Source: Sphingobium arseniciresistens
GTDB lineage: Bacteria > Pseudomonadota > Alphaproteobacteria > Sphingomonadales > Sphingomonadaceae
Length of the DNA: 64,000 nucleotides
Direction of reading: 5' to 3'
Assembly: GCA_029167225.1 (NCBI GenBank)
Contig: JARFNK010000001.1
Coordinates: 124,001 to 188,000, forward strand
Shown here piece after piece: positions 62,124 through 64,000 of this stretch; position 1 is the stretch's first letter; each line of letters opens with the position of its first letter. Below the pieces are notes generated by a model. The model saw only the letters and a program-made list of their open reading frames with translations, was not told where the DNA came from and made no database searches. The translations under genes and the position numbers were made by a program.

Positions 62124-62855
62124 ATGCTAGTTTCCGCGCCTATGCCTGAAAAACCCAGCCCCCGCCGCAAACGCCCCGCCACCCGCCCGCGCCGCCGCTG
62201 GCTCATGATCCCGGTCAAGATCGTTGCCGGGTTCGTGGCGCTCTCGCTCTTCTTCGTGGTCCTCTACCGCTTCGTGCCGCCACCGGTGACGATGACGATG
62301 CTGCTCGACGGCAACGGCATCACCAAGGACTGGATGAGCCTGTCGGAGATGGACCCGGACATGGCCCGCGCCGCGATCGCGGCGGAGGACAGCAAATTCT
62401 GTTCGCACCACGGCTTCGATGCGCTCGCGATCGCCAAGGCCATGCGGCACAATGCCAGCGGCGGGGTGATCCGCGGCGGCTCCACGATCAGCCAGCAGAC
62501 CGCGAAGAATGTCTTCCTGTTCCAGGGTGGCGGCTTCGTGCGCAAGGGGTTCGAGGCGTGGTTCACCGTCTTGATCGAGGCGATCTGGGGCAAGCGGCGG
62601 ATCATGGAAGTCTATCTGAACGTCGCGGAGACAGGCATCGGCACCTATGGCGCCAATGCGGGCGCCATGCGCTATTTCCACCATGACGCGTCGAAGATGA
62701 CCCCCGCAGAGGCCGCCCGCATCGCCGCCATCCTGCCGCTGCCCAAGAAGCGCGCCGCCGTCGCGCCCAAGGGCTTTACCCGCCGTTATGGCAACAGCGT
62801 CGCAGCCCGCATCGGCGTGGTGCGCAGAGACGGGCTCGACAGCTGCCTGAAGTGA
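62124..62855 (+). CDS. mtgA: Monofunctional peptidoglycan glycosyltransferase MtgA
   Basis: A 243-residue GT51 enzyme. A basic cytosolic tail (EKPSPRRKRPATRPRRR) and one membrane helix (VKIVAGFVALSLFFVVLYRF) precede the catalytic domain with AIAAEDSKFCSHHGFD (catalytic Glu), GGSTISQQTAKNVF and EVYLNVAETGIGTYGANA. It polymerises lipid II into glycan strands. ATGs at 62124 and 62142 are both possible starts. Confidence 0.95.
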   Translation: MLVSAPMPEKPSPRRKRPATRPRRRWLMIPVKIVAGFVALSLFFVVLYRFVPPPVTMTMLLDGNGITKDWMSLSEMDPDMARAAIAAEDSKFCSHHGFDALAIAKAMRHNASGGVIRGGSTISQQTAKNVFLFQGGGFVRKGFEAWFTVLIEAIWGKRRIMEVYLNVAETGIGTYGANAGAMRYFHHDASKMTPAEAARIAAILPLPKKRAAVAPKGFTRRYGNSVAARIGVVRRDGLDSCLK

Positions 62856-62879
62856 CCGACTGAGGCCACCCATCAATGG

Positions 62880-62914
62880 AAAAGGGGCGCGCCCGGCAGG
62901 ACGCGCCCCTTTTC
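62880..62914. terminator. Bidirectional terminator between mtgA and the TonB receptor
   Basis: AAAAGGGGCGCG and CGCGCCCCTTTT form a 12-bp perfect stem with A and T runs on each side, between convergent genes. Confidence 0.88.
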
Positions 62915-62933
62915 TTTTAGCTGCCGGTCGCGA

Positions 62934-64000
62934 TCAGAAGCTGAAGCGCGCGCCGATACGGACCGCATAGAGCGACTGGTTCGCGTAGATCGTGTCGGTC
63001 GGGGTCGCGGTCGGCATCGAGTAGCGATACTGCCCGCAAGCCTGCGACGTGTTGGTCACGGGCGTGCCCGCCGTGCCGGTGGGCGTGGGTGCCGCAATGC
63101 ACTGCACCCGCGCCGCAACGGCATTGTACGGGAAGGTATATTCGCGGATCTGGCCCCACTTCTTGTTCAGCATGTTCGTGAAGTTCTCGACATCAGCGAA
63201 CAGCTGGAAGCGCGCGCCCGACCAGCCCGGTACCGGCAGGTCCTGCGACACGTGCAGGTCGATGCGGGTGAACCATTTGGAGTTGAACGCGTTGCGCGGC
63301 GCGATCTTGCCGCGATATTTGGACAGCCCGCTCGCCTCGAAGAAGGCATTGAGCGCCGAGGCCGTGGCGGCCGAATCATAGGAAACCAGCGGATCGTCGA
63401 CACCGGTCGGCACGTAGACGAGATAGCGGGTCAGCGAACCGGTGGTGCCGAAAATGGCGCTCCGGCCGCTCGACGTATCCTGGAAGGTGTAGCTGTACGG
63501 ACGACCGATGCGCGTCTCGCCGAACAGCGACAGGGTGGTCTTGTAGTCACCGATGAAGGCGTGGTCGAACGTCACATCATATTTGAACGCGTGCTTCACC
63601 TCGTCGTTCGACGTGCCATAGGCCGCGCCATTGGCGTCGAGGAAGGCGCCGTTGGCATAGTTGGAGCCTGCGGTCGAGGACGTGGCCGGCGCCTGGTCCT
63701 TGATGTTCTGATAGGTATAGCTCGCGCCGATGTTCAGGCCGAAGTCGAAATCCTTGCGGACCCGCGCCACCGCCACATAGCTGCGGCCCTTCTTGGTGTT
63801 GGTCAGCAGGATGTCATTGAGCGTATCGCTGAAGGTCGTGCGCGAGGTGTAGCGGACACGGCCATCGGGGGTGCGCTGCGCCGTCGGGACGGAGCGGATG
63901 TCGGTGAAGAACACCTGATTGCGTACGTCGGAATAGAACAGGTCGCCGCCGAAGTTCCAGCCTGTGCCCAGCGAGCCAAGATCCGGGCTCCAGTCAGCCG
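62934..64000 (-). CDS. TonB-dependent receptor (Oar-like), 3' part only
   Basis: The frame is open to the end of the window, so only the last ~355 residues are visible; the gene starts outside. These are the final beta strands of an outer-membrane barrel: alternating segments such as GLNIGASYTYQNIKD, FKYDVTFDHAFIGDYKTTLS and RIDLHVSQDLPVPGW, ending in the terminal aromatic ARFSF. The sequence around WNFGGDLFYSDVRNQ and the long loop (SNYANGAFLDANGAAYGTSN) resemble Oar-type receptors, which in sphingomonads and xanthomonads often transport carbohydrates or secrete proteins. Substrate unknown. Confidence 0.87.
   Translation of the reverse strand, partial: ADWSPDLGSLGTGWNFGGDLFYSDVRNQVFFTDIRSVPTAQRTPDGRVRYTSRTTFSDTLNDILLTNTKKGRSYVAVARVRKDFDFGLNIGASYTYQNIKDQAPATSSTAGSNYANGAFLDANGAAYGTSNDEVKHAFKYDVTFDHAFIGDYKTTLSLFGETRIGRPYSYTFQDTSSGRSAIFGTTGSLTRYLVYVPTGVDDPLVSYDSAATASALNAFFEASGLSKYRGKIAPRNAFNSKWFTRIDLHVSQDLPVPGWSGARFQLFADVENFTNMLNKKWGQIREYTFPYNAVAARVQCIAAPTPTGTAGTPVTNTSQACGQYRYSMPTATPTDTIYANQSLYAVRIGARFSF

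Overview
The window is a high-GC, gene-dense chromosomal segment of an alphaproteobacterium, most probably a member of the Sphingomonadaceae (Sphingomonas/Sphingobium-like). The case rests on several things together: CpdR and ChpT, which belong to the alphaproteobacterial CtrA phosphorelay; a SapC-family protein; a rluD-rpoH pair; a DUF2171 protein; an Oar-like TonB-dependent receptor; and an rnpB of alphaproteobacterial type. No prophage, transposase or CRISPR array was seen. This looks like core chromosome with accessory islands.

Layout. 1-1.8 kb: 3' end of an HExxH protein, a 147-bp nested inverted-repeat element, and a threonine synthase. 1.9-8.3 kb (minus): the translation/transcription operon rimP-nusA-(tautomerase)-ylxR-infB-rbfA, with an unusual 4-oxalocrotonate-tautomerase-like gene overlapping both nusA and ylxR. 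8.5-12.5 kb: PQQ-type sugar dehydrogenase, extensin-like protein, Nudix hydrolase, and a PAS regulator with a Phd-antitoxin-like N-terminus. 12.8-15.8 kb: a trimeric autotransporter adhesin overlapped by its probable BamE/OmpA-type partner. 15.9-23.9 kb: tRNA-Ala, DUF2171 protein, DEAD-box helicase, FAD oxidase, SapC, a strong candidate small RNA with duplicated anti-Shine-Dalgarno motifs, N-formylglutamate amidohydrolase, cpdR and tRNA-Val.

24-29 kb (minus): a complete CuA-type heme-copper oxidase operon (subunits II, I, two subunit III-like proteins, a small subunit IV-like protein, cytochrome c), reminiscent of coxMNOP of Bradyrhizobium. 29.2-37.4 kb (plus): a carbohydrate island with a TetR regulator and its probable operator, a 99-residue protein, a GH2 glycosidase, a gluconate-dehydrogenase-subunit-3-like protein, a GMC dehydrogenase broken by a frameshift, a ThuA-domain protein and a second TetR. 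37.5-40 kb: LysR / pirin / WrbA redox-stress module. 40-49 kb: acyltransferase, RluA-type pseudouridine synthase, ArfB, alpha/beta hydrolase, GT2-GtrA glycosyltransferase, a large zinc metalloprotease, enoyl-CoA hydratase, and an overlapping ferredoxin/J-domain pair. 49-52 kb: TPR/TonB-C protein, rnpB and an amidase.

52.5-58.5 kb (minus): one chemotaxis operon cheA-cheW-cheY-cheB-cheR with chpT directly upstream and a perfect-consensus CtrA box in front of cheA. With cpdR at 23 kb, the window therefore holds two proteins of the CckA-ChpT-CtrA/CpdR pathway and a likely target of it. 58.6-64 kb: JAMM peptidase, rluD, rpoH, TetR, mtgA and the 3' end of a TonB-dependent receptor gene running off the window.
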